Below are positions 28,263 through 29,106 of a DNA stretch of 29,106 nucleotides, one piece after another. Source of the DNA: Bacillota bacterium (GTDB lineage: Bacteria; Bacillota; Clostridia; Christensenellales; Pumilibacteraceae). The translations under genes and the position numbers were made by a program. Within the stretch, counting starts at the first letter, position 1. Each line of letters opens with the position of its first letter. The notes under the pieces were generated by a model. The model was not told the DNA's origin, did no database searches, and saw nothing but the letters and a program-made list of their open reading frames with translations. The stretch lies in contig WQSV01000003.1 in NCBI GenBank assembly GCA_009787685.1, positions 1-29,106 of the forward strand. The letters are read 5' to 3'.

Positions 28263-28298
28263 AAACTTAAAACTTTCCTGACATTTACCCCCTATAAT
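28263..28298 (+). promoter_or_regulatory. Shared operator/promoter of the ABC transporter gene
   Basis: AAACTTAAAACTTTC (28263-28277), TGACATTTA (28279-28287) and TATAAT (28293-28298), matching 25548-25583 base for base in the operator and in spacing. A leader palindrome AAGGGCAAGCCCTT (28310-28323) follows. Confidence 0.75.
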
Positions 28299-28356
28299 CG
28301 TAAGTGCCTAAGGGCAAGCCCTTGGCAAAATTAGAGCGTTACAGGAGGCAAAAATA

Positions 28357-29106
28357 AATGCTTAAATTAAAAACAATAGTAAAAGAGTACAAGATGCCCA
28401 GCCAAACAATAAGGGCAGTAGCAGGCGTGAGTTTAGAGTTTCGCCGAAATGAGTTTGTGTCGATATTGGGTGCAAGCGGCAGCGGAAAAACTACCATGCT
28501 AAATATCATTGGGGGGTTAGATAAATACGACTCTGGCGACCTAGTGATAGAGGGCATTTCTACCAAGGAATATCGTGACAGCGATTGGGATAATTATCGT
28601 AATAAGAGAGTGGGCTTTGTTTTTCAAAGCTACAACCTTATCCCACACCTTACGCTATTAGGCAATGTGGAGCTAGCACTAACCATTAGTGGAATATCGG
28701 CTTTTGAGAGAAAGGAAAGAGCAAAAGAGGCACTTATAAGCGTAGGGTTAGAAGCTCACATCAATAAAAAGCCAAATCAATTATCGGGCGGACAAATGCA
28801 AAGAGTAGCGATAGCAAGAGCGTTAGTAAACCGCCCCGAAATTCTGCTTGCAGACGAGCCAACGGGCGCATTAGATACCACAACAAGTGAGCAAATCATG
28901 GAGCTAATCCGTGAGATTGCAAAAGACAAACTTGTTATTATGGTAACGCATAATCCCGAACTTGCCGAGCAATATTCTTCACGCATAGTGCGCATGAAAG
29001 ACGGGATTGTGGTTGAAGATACCGACCCGTTTGATGGAGTGGTAGAAATAGCTGACGAGCCGCAAGAGCAGGATGCACCAATAAAAGAAATCTCTACCAC
29101 AAGCGA
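28357..29106 (+). CDS. ABC transporter ATPase, probably fused to a permease; 3' end missing
   Basis: Open to the window edge (250 codons seen). Walker A GASGSGKT (38-45), Q-loop FVFQSYNLIPH, signature LSGGQ (142-146), Walker B ILLADEPTGALD (162-173) and switch His198 (VTHN) are all present. The sequence is of the MacB/LolD/BceA kind. Past the ATPase core the frame continues with an acidic tail (DPFDGVVEIADEPQEQ) rather than stopping. In my recollection of related Firmicutes proteins, such tails lead into a MacB-like FtsX-type permease on the same chain. AGGAGG (28342-28347) precedes the ATG. Regulated by the block at 28263. Likely exports or detoxifies a peptide or envelope-active compound (inference). 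Confidence 0.88.

Overview
This is an AT-rich bacterial chromosome segment. The gene content (GltX, SmpB, MnmE, PheS/PheT, family I pyrophosphatase, an ECF sigma factor, BspA-like surface repeats) and the consensus sigma-A type promoters suggest an uncultured low-GC Bacillota, probably a gut Clostridia-like lineage. That placement is inference from gene content; there is no rRNA in the window.

Layout. 1-8100: a translation block with the 5' end of a divergent M20 dipeptidase, then gltX, smpB, mnmE, a small zinc-ribbon membrane protein, pheS and pheT. 8190-13540: small accessory genes, namely a Sel1/TPR-like protein, a divergent pair (Cys-rich small protein and XRE regulator) around a palindrome, an ankyrin-like protein, and an ECF sigma factor overlapping a 757-residue membrane-anchored surface protein. 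13580-24850: htpG, a YbgC-like thioesterase, pfkA, a GH13 glycosidase, ppa, two membrane proteins of unknown role and a P-type cation ATPase. 25072-25146: tRNA-Arg(ACG). Downstream of the tRNA the codon usage changes abruptly (more TTA/CTA Leu, ATA Ile, CCC Pro, GGC Gly). There sit a small alarmone synthetase, an OmpR-type response regulator, an intramembrane-type histidine kinase and the start of an ABC ATPase that is probably fused to a permease. This looks like an acquired module.

Three patterns cut across the genes. (1) Short repeats with arms of 7-bp tandem units around an AT-rich core (approximately AAAAATAATTTGAC) lie directly upstream of start codons and also sit in frame inside gltX, mnmE, pheT and the P-type ATPase, where the core often encodes KNNL. 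(2) At least eight genes have a sigma-A promoter whose -10 box ends 6-8 nt before the start codon, so their mRNAs should be leaderless or nearly so. (3) The alarmone synthetase and the ABC transporter share an almost identical promoter/operator (25548 and 28263), pointing to one regulon, probably run by the two-component system between them.
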